Source: Sipunculus nudus
Taxonomy: Eukaryota; Annelida; Sipuncula; Golfingiida; Sipunculidae
Direction of reading: 5' to 3'
DNA: 64,000 nucleotides
Assembly: GCA_026874595.1 (NCBI GenBank)
Contig: CM049322.1
Coordinates: forward strand, 26,015,400-26,079,399
Under the pieces are notes generated by a model that worked only from the letters and a program-made list of their open reading frames with translations, did no database searches and was not told the origin of the DNA. The translations under genes and the position numbers were made by a program. Shown here one piece after another: positions 55,263 through 64,000 of this stretch (positions are counted from its first letter, which is position 1; the number at the start of each line of letters is the position of its first letter).

Positions 55263-58110
55263 TTTTTATTTTAATGATTTTTCTCTCTTTTTTGAGACCT
55301 TAAAAGATGCGGTCACCTGTTAACAATGCACTAATCATAACGACTGGACCTAAAATCTTCTTTCTTGACATGTAGCGAGGTCTATGAAAAAACTCCTTGA
55401 AAACCTGAAATAAGGTCTCTGTGTCCCATTTTTTCGAGCTATGGGGCTTATAAATACCCCCCCCCCCCCCCAGATATATTGAAAATATGATACCAAAGCA
55501 GTGCACAAATCATAATCATTGGACCTAGAATCTTCTTACTTGACATCCTGAGAGATCCTCAAAAATTCTCTTTAGAAATCTGAAATTAGGTCTCTGTGAC
55601 CCATATTCTCTGAGCTATGGGGCCAGAAACCCAAGATTAATGAAAGATTGATACAAAGGGTCCAGTATCTGAACAACCAATGCATTGATCACCATTATTC
55701 ATGCATATTGATCAAGGAGTGTTCGTCAGTTCTTGCAGACTGGTGGCACCACCTGGATTTTTTTTTCGAATTTTGACACATTTTTTCTCTATTTTTGAGG
55801 CATTTAAATATGCGGTCGTCCGTTAACAGGGCACAAAAATCATAATCGTTGGTCCTAGAATCTTCAAACACATGACATCCCGTGAGGTCCTTGGAAACCT
55901 AATATTGGTCTCTGTTATCCATATTGTCTGAGGTATAGGGCTTATAAGCCCCCCCCCCCCCCCCCCGAATATTTGAATTGAAGATTTGATAACAAAGTAC
56001 GGCACAAATCATAACCATTGGACCCAGAATCTTCTAACTTGACATCCTGAGAGTTCCTGAAAAGTTTTCCCAAGAAACCTGAAATTGGATTAATGTGACC
56101 TATATTCTTAGTTTTGGGGTATGTTTGAGCACCCTAGAAATATTACAACATATACACATATTGCCAGATTCCTCATGAAAGGCTGGTTGGATTGTCATCA
56201 AATTTGGTGTGCTTATGGATCTTGATGAACTTAAGCTAATATGCATGAACGATGATGCCACCTACATTATCTTAATTACTACTAACTGTATCCCCAGACA
56301 AAGTCGGGATACTTAGGTTAAAGCACAGCCGCCGCAGAGCTTTCGTTTGAATGCGATAACTCAAACAATATTTTACGGAACTTTACCAAACTTGACATAC
56401 GCATAGATATTGGTGAGAGGACGACGTCTATTTAAAATGGGGTCATGACCTGTACTAGGAGAGTGACCTTGACCTTGAATATGTCCATTTTGGGGGAAAA
56501 TCACACAAATTCCTAAATATCTTAATAAAACTTGCATGGATTGATCCAAAAATCAACTTGACCGAAGATTATGGATAGTAATGTCATGTACCTGAAACTG
56601 GTGGCGCCACCTGTTATCTATATCTTGTTTTCATACCGTTTAATACCCCCATCATTGCCACTTAACAGTACTGTGAGCATTATAAGTCAAAAACTAATGG
56701 ACAAAATTCTTTCATATTATGCATATACATAGACATGGGTTATAGGACGATGTATATTTAATTTGGGGTCATGACCTTTCCTATGAAAGGTGTGGCCTTG
56801 ACCTTGAATATTGCCATATATGGTGAAAATCACACAAAATCATAAATATCTCAATAAGGCATGCATGGATTGGTCTAAAAATCAAAACGACCGAGGATCT
56901 TGGATAGCTTTGTCTTCTGTGGAAGACAGGTGACACCACCTTCTGTCCTTTTCTTGTTTTCGGGCCTTTTAATTACCCATCATTGCCACTTGACAGTACT
57001 GTGAGCATTATAAGTCTAAAACTAATGGACAGATTGGGTTGAAATTCAGCATGTCCATTCATCTTTAATACCTCCATCTTATTTTCAAAACTGCTGGCGC
57101 TATATGCAATCGTAATTGTGTGGCGTCCATCCGTACGTTTGCTTTCGGTGAAAATTGCTCATATCTCCGGTGTGGTTCAAAGTATTGGTCTGAAATTTGG
57201 CATGTCTGTCTATCTTGGAAAATTTTCTCGTAAACCAGACAGGTGGCGCCACCTTCCCGTTTTTGTAGAATAAATTAATGTCTTTTCTTATGAGTGATTT
57301 GCCCTATTGGCCTGAAATAGTGCATATCCATAGATCTTTCACTCCTCCATCATATACTCAAGACTGGTGGCGCCATCTACAATCGTTTTGGCGTGGCGTC
57401 CATCTGTACATGTGCTTTGGGTGAAAATTGCTCATATCTCTGGAATGGTTCAAGGTATAGGTCTAAAATTTGGCATGTCCATCCATCTTGGAAAGTTTTC
57501 TCATAAACCAGACAGGTGGCGCCACCTACCTTCCCGTTTTTGAAGAATAAATTAATGCCCTTTTCTGAGAAGTGATTTGCCCTATTGGCCTGAAAATGTG
57601 CATATCCATAGATCTTGGACTCCTCAATCTTGTACTCGAAACTGGTGGCGCCATCTATAATCGTTTTGCCGTGGTGTCCATCTGTACATGTGCTTTGGGT
57701 GAAAATTGCTCATATCTCTGGAGTGGTTCAAGGTAATGGTCTTAAATTTGGCATGTCCATCCATCTTGGAAAGTTTTCTCGTAAACCAGACAGATTGCGC
57801 CACCTACCTTCCCGCTTCCGTAAAATAAATTAATGCTCTTTTCTCAAGAGAGATTAACATATTTGACCCCAGATTTGGTGAAATATATTGTTTCTCAAAT
57901 TGATAGATTGAAGAAACCATAGTCACTTGACTAGTCTTAGTATATCCTGCTGAAGAAGAGGGGCCTATTCTAAAAGGGGGGGGGGTTAATTGTTTGGGGG
58001 TACTATGGCACCTGCGGTGCCAAGAAATATCTAGTTTTAATTAGTTGCCTGTGCAAGGACATATTGTCAACATGTCAGTCCGCTTAGCGTCATGTCCCAT
58101 GGGTCACTTG
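55263..58110 (+). mobile_element. Family E element, copy E4 (5' truncated, with nested A2)
   Basis: E core units from TTTTTGAGACCTTAAAAGATGCGG with a box variant GGTGGCACCACC near 55742. The core is cut by A2 and then resumes with TTTTAATTAGTTGCC; the 3' end is CCGCTTAGCGTCATGTCCCA, hairpin, CACTTG at 58110. Two C-tracts (55459-55471, 55948-55965) sit at the same place in successive units. Confidence 0.7.
56289..58034 (+). mobile_element. HINE-like element, family A, copy A2
   Basis: 5' TATCCCCAGACAAAGTCGGGATA hairpin at 56289-56311. 3' ATIR (complement GTACCCCCAAACAA), hairpin GGCACCTGCGGTGCC and AAGAAATATCTAG. The proximal core has two ~329-bp units like A1 (boxes at 56600 and, degenerate, 56929). 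The distal core is a ~275-bp dimer with boxes at 57242, 57366, 57515, 57644 and a worn one near 57793. The distal dimer has the same 149/129-type alternation and the same flanking words as family B. No gene. Confidence 0.8.
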
Positions 58111-58301
58111 TTGTGTTGTGTGCACCTAGGCAAGAATTTCAGCATTGATGTTTGTGTAATTAGCTCCTGTTGAAAATATGTTTAATACTTGCATTGTTCA
58201 TATACATGTTAAACATGTACTTAAATTAATGGTCAAGCATTGAAGCATTATACCTGGTGTATATCCCATTGAACAGGTTCGCATTAGGCATGTAGGCCTT
58301 G
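58111..58301 (+). mobile_element. Family D tail fragment, copy D9
   Basis: Starts TTGTGTTGTGTGCACC directly after the E4 end, as in D2 after E1, and ends GAACAGGTTCGCATTAGGCATGTAGGCCTTG. Confidence 0.7.
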
Positions 58302-58565
58302 TTTCGAATGTTTACTCTTTTTTTCTATTTTTGAGACCTCAAAGATGTGGTCGTCCATTAACAGGGCACAGATTGTAACCATTGGACCTGGAATCTTCAT
58401 ACTCGACTTCTCCATCGAAACCTGAAATCTCTGTTACCCATATCCTCGGAGCTATGATTCAGTTGAATTGGGATTCCACATATAAAATTTGGCATTCTGA
58501 TGATACAATTCCATTTTTTTAATGTCTTCCTAGTCTGCTTAGCGTCGTGACCCCTGGGTCACTTG
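58302..58565 (+). mobile_element. Family E 3'-end fragment, copy E5
   Basis: E core (CTATTTTTGAGACCTCAAAG, GACCTGGAATCTTC) then TCTGCTTAGCGTCGTGACCC, hairpin CCTGGGTC-like, CACTTG at 58565. Confidence 0.68.
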
Positions 58566-58580
58566 TTAAATTTGCACATC

Positions 58581-58762
58581 GTTCAACTACATAAGCGATC
58601 TAAGCCAAGATGGCGGCAGTCGCGTGGGGAATTCACGGGAGCGTGACGACACTCGGAAATCGGCAAAGAAACCCGCCTGATGACACTGGACCCGTTATCC
58701 CCCATGGAAATAGCAAGGAAACCCCAGCGGTTTCAGACGTTTGCACAGATCTTCCACCTTGA
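58581..58762 (+). other. Left member of an inverted pair with a small conserved frame
   Basis: GTTCAACTACATAAGCGATC leads to CCAAGATGGCGGCAG and a 50-codon frame from 58610 (MAAVAWGIHGSVTTLGNRQR...) to a TGA at 58760-58762. It matches the complement of 62322-62474. The two keep reading frame over about 40 codons (shared TLGNR, NPP and NSKETPA). The ATG is in a CCAAGATGGCGG context, which resembles the YY1 site found at some promoters and 5' ends. It may be a TIR, a duplicated first exon or the 5' end of an unknown element. Confidence 0.45.
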
Positions 58763-59577
58763 TTGGGAAGATTAATATTCCAGCTTATCTTACAATATGA
58801 TTAATATGCATAATTACTCATACCATTACAAATAGCCAACAGTAAAACTGATACCGCATAGCGTTGAAAATATGACGAGAATGTAAACAAACATTCTGAG
58901 AAACCCGGGTCTTTTTGATATTTTTTACGGAATTTTATTTCTGTAAATCAAAAATTCTATATAATGAAAAATTGAGTGGGAGAAATTCGAAAGAACCAGA
59001 CCTAATGCGTCTTTCAAGATTACTTAAAAAAGAGCGAAGTCCAGTTTTGTTAATTAGCTTGCCACCTATGGGGGCCTTTACCGTTCGTGCGTATATTTTT
59101 GTGATAACAACGTCCGGCTTTTGATTAGAGTGATGTAGTATGTCATAGCTAATTGAGCAGAGGCATATAAAATCACATTTACTCAATTGAATAACCAAAT
59201 AATACATCAGATTTGTATGTGTGAAATTCATTCTTTAGTCTGAATCTAATTTTATTATTTTTTTTTTATTATCTGTGATATTTTAATGTCGTAAATCACA
59301 TTTTTGTTATCGTGGAGTTATGCTAATATTGCACTGATAAATGAAGGAATACCATGCAGATATCGAATATGAATGCATATATTTTATTATTTATTCATGT
59401 TGAAAAAAAATGGAAGAACAAAAAAACTGGAGAAGAAATAAAATGTGAATTCTGAATTTTATGAATATTCATGTAATAATTGAAAAAGATCCATATTACA
59501 AATGAGTCGCATATATCCCTTCACAAACACACGTGCAAGTCCAGAAGATACATCTTGTATACAAAACAGTTTTTTTT
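58763..59577. other. A+T-rich sequence with one weak frame
   Basis: No repeat family recognised. A 69-codon frame at 58915-59124 reads SGRNSKEPDLMRLSRLLKKE and ISLPPMGAFTVRAYIFVI. It has no recognisable domain and an overlapping frame on the other strand, so I do not call it a gene. Confidence 0.45.
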
Positions 59578-61592
59578 TTAGCTCAGCTGACTATAAGTCA
59601 ACTGAGCTATAGCGATGGTAATTTGTCCGTCGGCTGTCCGTCCGCTTGTCCAGCTGGCCGCCCGTCTGTCTGTTCGTTAAACTGGTACGATTTGAAACCG
59701 TTGGACCTACGAATCTGGAATTTGGTAAAGACAGATGTCCCAAAAATCTCCTACCTTACCAAAAATTTGGACATTACGACTCCGTTCTTTCGAGATATTA
59801 AGGGAAAACCTAAACCCATTGTAACACTTCAAGACTACATAATATCATAACCACTGACCTGATATTGATCATATTTATATAACCATTCCTCTATATTGAA
59901 GTTATGGACCCAAAAAAAATGCACTTTGTTAAAAAAAAAAAAACAGGAAAGATATTTGCTCACTTCACATGATAATTAATGTAGCTAGAATTTTTTTTTC
60001 AAGGGTATAACTTAATTTAACCAAGATTCAGTTGTATAAACAAAATGAGATTTGAAATTTGCAAGTGTTTTAAGTCAATAGCATAAATATAAAATAATTA
60101 ATATAAAATTTTGGCCATAGCACTTTTTTTTCCTGTAAGTACTTTTGATTTAATTTTCACAGCAGGTACACTTAAGAAATTATTCTGTTAAATTCTGATA
60201 TTAAATTTGAAAATAAAAGCCATTAATTAGGCTAAAAACATTAGGCTAGTTACTGAAGTTTCTTTCAGAGGCTCTATTGTATTCATTCGCATATCCAGGC
60301 TGCCCCCTTCTTGTCACTACAGCCCTCTTTGGTAACCTTATTATTGATGCAACACTGGTCCCCTGCTGTCACAGGTTGCAAGTGTATTGCAATAATTGTT
60401 ATTATTCGAAAAGTATTTCTTTAATTGTAAAGCTGTTTCCATTCCAATGTACAAAACATTTCTTGAGTAATCGAGAAGATGCCATGTTGTGGTAATGTAG
60501 CATTTTTTAAAGAAATTTATTTCCATTCAAATCATTTACTAGTAATTAAAATATAATTAAACCCATCAGTATGCATAATTTGATAATATATGAGCCAAAT
60601 CATGGATAAATAAAGGTGCAGTTTAGAATTGTGAATTCTGAATCAAATATTGTTTTCAGATATGTATTGTTTTGCAAATTCATAAAATATATTTCATAAA
60701 AAAATACATCTGTGTGCAAAATGTTGTGTAGCCTGACGAAATTAGTTATAGATTCTGATGCAATTTAGAATTGTGAATCAGATATATTAAATATTCAGAT
60801 ATATATGTTTTACTGTAAATGTTAAGTAAAATTTATTAACTTGAAAAAAATTGATGTAACAAAAATATTCGGATCTGATGCAAACATTCGTTCATTATTC
60901 TCTTGCCTAAGTATAATTGGAATTAAATTGATGTTTGCATTATTTTCCATCTATCTGCCTGTTTTTAAATATTTAATAAGTATGAATAAACTTTTTTCCT
61001 GTAAGCACTGTTGAATTAATTTCATATCCTGTATGTATATGCAAAGGTGTTGTAATTCCCATCATCTGCCCCCCCCCCCCCCCCACCCGCCATTGAGTCC
61101 TACCATCTGAGCACTGGGGACAATAGTTTTATTGCAACTGCATAAAATTTTTAAATAAAGAAAACATATACAGAGGTACACAGGTGTTGTAACTCCCATG
61201 ATTATCACCCACACCGCACGCGATATAAAGTCCTTTTACCTGGGGACTGGGAACTTCTTGCAACTGTTTATATTTTATAAAATTGAAAAAAAAATTGTTT
61301 TATTAAAAAAATACGATCTTACTGAACAATGTGTAAACTGCTGAATTGTCAAAATCTCATCAAAATACCAGCCAATGAGCATGGTATTAGTATAGATCTT
61401 ATAATCATAAACTGGCTACATGCTTAAGTTTCAACATTAGGAAATATATGGCCAGATCACAAAATATTATTTTCAACAATATCTTCAAACATATCAACCA
61501 TCCGTGGCCTATATTACCTTTTCCTCTTAAACTTTGATATTATTTTAGATTTTAAACTTCAAGGTCAACTTCAGCTGAGCACAGTGACCTAT
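59578..61592 (+). mobile_element. Long family E element, copy E9
   Basis: 5' TTAGCTCAGCTGACTATAAG with arm AGTCAACTGAGCTATAG, then CCGTC-rich 59626-59680. The interior aligns in order with E7: ATATTAAGGGAAAACCT, then CAAGACTACATAATATCATAACC, then a G/T-rich CACTTTTTTTTCCTGTAAG. C-tract at 61071-61084. The 3' end TTCAGCTGAGCACAGTGACCTATGG has a worn hairpin and runs into family F sequence. Confidence 0.68.
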
Positions 61593-62052
61593 GGGTGGGT
61601 GAGCCACATGTGCGAGATGAAAGGTTTAGGTCAAACGGTTTGGCTTGAAATCGATCCACAAGCTTTTTCAAGAAGTGGGTGCTGTGGCCGTGACCTTTGA
61701 CCCCAAGACCTCAAAATCAGTAGGTTTCTTCATCCATGGGTGGGTAAGCCATATGTGCGAGATGAAAGGTTTAGGTCAAACAGTTTGGCTTGAAATCGAT
61801 CCACAAGCTTTTTCAAGAAGTGGGTGCTGTGGCCGTGACCTTTGACCCAAAGACCTCAAAATCGATAGGATTCTTCATCCATGGGTGGGTAAGCCATATG
61901 TGCGAGATGAAAGGTTTTGCCAAAGTGGGCAAACGGTTTGGCTTGAAATTGATCCACCAGGCTATTTCGGACGGACAAACGGACAGACGGACGGACGCAC
62001 GAACGGAGGCGTTACTATATCCCTTTTGCAACTTCGTTGCGAGGGGATAATA
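61593..62052 (-). mobile_element. HINE-like element, family F, reversed, three ~145-bp units
   Basis: On the minus strand the 5' end is TTATCCCCTCGCAAC pairing over GAA with GTTGCAAAAGGGATA (62018-62051), followed by TAGTAACGCCTCCGTTCG and CCGTC-type repeats (61970-62005). Plus-strand units contain GGTTTGGCTTGAAATCGATCC at 61637, 61782 and 61936 and GGGTGCTGTGGCCGTGACC. The 3' end in its own orientation is missing. Open frames of 66-100 codons are repeat-derived. Confidence 0.6.
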
Positions 62053-62321
62053 ATATTTGTACAGTCCATAATCCAAAAAACACATGCAAAAATATAGAAA
62101 GTTAATATGTAGCATTTACACAATTTCAGAATTAGTATATTGTTAGCTTTTTACCAGTTTGTTTCATCTACAAAATTATGAACAAGTAATTGAGGCGTGT
62201 CATTGATCAACATGGTAATGAAAATAAAGACAAAATGTGAGAGATACTCTGTCATTATGAAAAGAGAGTTGAAAAGAGATATGGATGGATGAATGGACGA
62301 TATGCAAGAGATAAAAAGCTG
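62053..62321. other. A+T-rich spacer, nothing recognised
   Basis: Short stretch between the F element and the right member of the inverted pair, with no coding signal. Confidence 0.5.
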
Positions 62322-62474
62322 CGGGGGTTTCCTTGCTATTTTCACGAGGGATTACGGATTCAGTTCCGCCAGGCGGGTTTCCATGCCGATTTCCGAGTGT
62401 CGACACCCTCCCGTGAGCCCTCCACTCGAACTCCGCCATCTTGGCCAAGATCGTTTTAAAATATGAAGTTGAAC
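62322..62474 (-). other. Right member of the inverted pair
   Basis: On the minus strand: GTTCAACTTCATATTTTAAAACGATCTTGG, then CCAAGATGGCGGAG with ATG at 62439, reading MAEFEWRAHGRVSTLGNRHG and on through NSKETPA. Compared with 58610-58730 there are many substitutions but no indel over about 120 bp. Confidence 0.45.
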
Positions 62475-63028
62475 GAATTTTAAAAAAGAAAACAGTTCAT
62501 AAAGAAGCATATATATGACACAAAATATCAACTTCTCCACAAAAATCAGTCAAACTCTACCGCTAAATGAGGGTCTTATAAAACCAGGGCCATTTAGCCG
62601 GACCGGTTTGTAATACACAGGCTGACATTACAGATAGTGCAACTGCCGACATGCCCATTAAATTGCCGTTAACTTTTTAAAAATATATGAGGATGGTATC
62701 AAATTTTGTTAAAATACCTTAACTCACATCGTACCTATCACTTTACTGCGCATTAATCACATTAATTCCTATTATTTACTTTATTGGCTTTGGTATTTTG
62801 GGTATGTGAAAATTTGTTTCGACATTTTGGGTTACGGCCAGCTGGTCTACACCTGTTTGGGATAGCATGTCATTTGCAATCTTTTGCACTCTAGTCTCAA
62901 TAAAACTCAATAAGTCGTCCTATTTTCATGCAAAACCCCATATAAAGTATATATTATTTTAAACCTTATAAATTATCTAACTAATATAATATGATTTAAT
63001 TTAATATCTCATCAATGACGTTCATTTA
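62475..63028. other. A+T-rich sequence, nothing recognised
   Basis: About 550 bp with no credible frame and no clear kinship with the families in the window. Confidence 0.55.
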
Positions 63029-63600
63029 AGGTCAGCTTACTATAAGTCATCTGAGCTATAGTCATGGTCCATTGTCCGTCAGTCTATCCGTCCGTTAGAC
63101 TGGCACGTTTTAAAACCGTTAAACCTACGAATCCAAAATTCGGCATACAGTTAGATGTCTCAAAAATCTCCTACCAAACCGAAAATTGGGTCACTGCGAC
63201 TTTGTTCATTTGAGAAATTAAGGAAAAACCTCAAATTTCCATTAAAAACCTATTATCACACTTAAGGACTGCCTAATATCAAAACCACGTATCTGTTTTT
63301 CTTAATATTTACCAGAAGTATTCGCCTATGTATTCCGATATACATACCAGTTAAGTCCGTTAAGTGTATTTTCTTTAATTTATGGGCACCTGTGCACTGG
63401 GATATCAGTTTTTATTGCAAATGTGTAAATAATTATTTAATTCAAGAAATAATTGGATTAGAAAAAAATAAGATCTAATTGAAACATATTCTTGCCTCAG
63501 GAGAATGGAACATAAAGTGATCAGCTTTGTTTGTCCATCATCTCTCTGTTATCATTAAATATATATTAATTATGAAATTGTATGAAATACAATCTCTCTC
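63029..63600 (+). mobile_element. Long family E element, copy E10 (5' part)
   Basis: AGGTCAGCTTACTATAAGTCATCTGAGCTATAG is a worn E 5' hairpin. It is followed by GTCCATTGTCCGTCAGTC and the same opening as E7 (ACGAATCCAAAATTCGGCATA, TCTCCTACCAAACCG). Confidence 0.68.
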
Positions 63601-64000
63601 AAGTTTGTTTGAATAGTTCCAGTTCGGTGAATTTTGGCGGAGTCAGTATAAGAAGCTAAACTTTGTCATACGGCCAAAAAAAGGATACTGCCAACTATTT
63701 CAGATTTGGCAACAGGCTAAAGGCCAGTCTAGATATATTTATAGCTTTGCATGACTGCCAACTGTATCAGATTATGCAACAGGTCAAGAATTCTCTCACT
63801 GCAGCCAGTTACAGGTCACGAGCTCACTCAGTGCAGTCAGTCGCAGGTCAAAAGTTTACTCAGTGCGAAGTTGAAGCTAGCAATTTGTTCCGGTCCACTC
63901 GTGGCAACTGCCTTTATCAAATAAGCCTGGTCAGCCCAGTGTATCTGCCTCAAGGCTGTTTATCACTGCTGCATGCAAAGTCGCCGTGTTGACACATGTA
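63601..64000 (+). mobile_element. Family D fragment at the right edge, copy D10
   Basis: AAGTTTGTTTGAATAGTTCC core, then the D minisatellite (AGGTCAAGAATTCTCTCACTGCAG, 63690-63900). It continues beyond the window. The 109-codon frame is made by the minisatellite and is not a gene. Confidence 0.65.

Noticed and set aside
2100-57804. Regularly spaced palindromic repeats read as a CRISPR array
   Set aside because: The repeats are 12 bp, lie inside homologous tandem units rather than between unique spacers, and the sequence is eukaryotic in character.
58935-59231. Overlapping frames on both strands as a host exon
   Set aside because: No domain, no convincing splice signals and no second exon seen; kept only as an unassigned stretch.
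1-64000. tRNA, rRNA or other structured RNA genes
   Set aside because: No cloverleaf, rRNA core or A/B-box pair could be recognised by eye; the hairpins found are explained by element ends.

Overview
The window looks like a repeat-choked intergenic stretch of an animal genome, most likely a bivalve or other mollusc. That guess is inference. It rests on high A+T, long tandem-repeat-bearing interspersed elements, CCGTC-type microsatellites, an L1/Tx1-like LINE, a Gmr1-type and a second Ty3/gypsy element, and no compact gene order. I see no host gene, tRNA or rRNA that I can defend. Nearly every base I could place belongs to a mobile element or its debris.

The dominant content is a set of at least six families (called A to F here) of non-autonomous rolling-circle-like elements with the layout of Helentron-associated elements (HINEs). 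The shared plan is: a 5' end that is one arm of an asymmetrical terminal inverted repeat (ATIR), usually folded into a perfect or near-perfect hairpin; a core of tandem repeats (about 130-340 bp units); a second ATIR copy in reverse complement; a short GC-rich hairpin; then a CTAG or CTTG end followed by TT. There are no target site duplications. Several insertions have an intact counterpart elsewhere in the window or sit in a readable coding frame, so their ends can be fixed almost to the base, and they lie in T-runs. Cores of families A, B, D and E carry the same 12-bp palindrome GGTGGCGCCACC, which I count about 28 times in perfect form.

Layout: 1-8471, a decayed L1/Tx1-like LINE (ORF1 tail, ORF2) broken by an A element (1813-3090), a hAT-like element with an 8-bp duplication (4827-6232, itself holding another LINE tail) and a B element (7161-8364). 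8472-17427, fragments of B and E and then D copies, one abutting the next head-to-tail, with E and B nested inside. 17774-21260, a D copy split by a Gmr1-like Ty3/gypsy remnant whose integrase precedes its reverse transcriptase. 22498-24693, an E remnant and a C element with eight ~180-bp units. 24772-36169, D sequence holding a TA-flanked TIR element (26642-28706) and a five-deep nest D>E>B>D>B. 36613-37669, a short complete D. 38652-43888, an E element with a second full copy of itself inserted in reverse. 44479-53482, a fairly young minus-strand Ty3/gypsy element with both LTRs. 53596-64000, further D, E, A and F elements, and an inverted pair of ~150-bp blocks that keep a small reading frame.

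Nothing in the window encodes the Rep/helicase that would move the HINE families; they must have relied on a helper elsewhere. The coding remnants (LINE, two Ty3/gypsy elements, LINE tail) are all broken by stops, frameshifts or deletions. The window is best read as a fossil record of successive insertions, whose nesting order gives relative ages.
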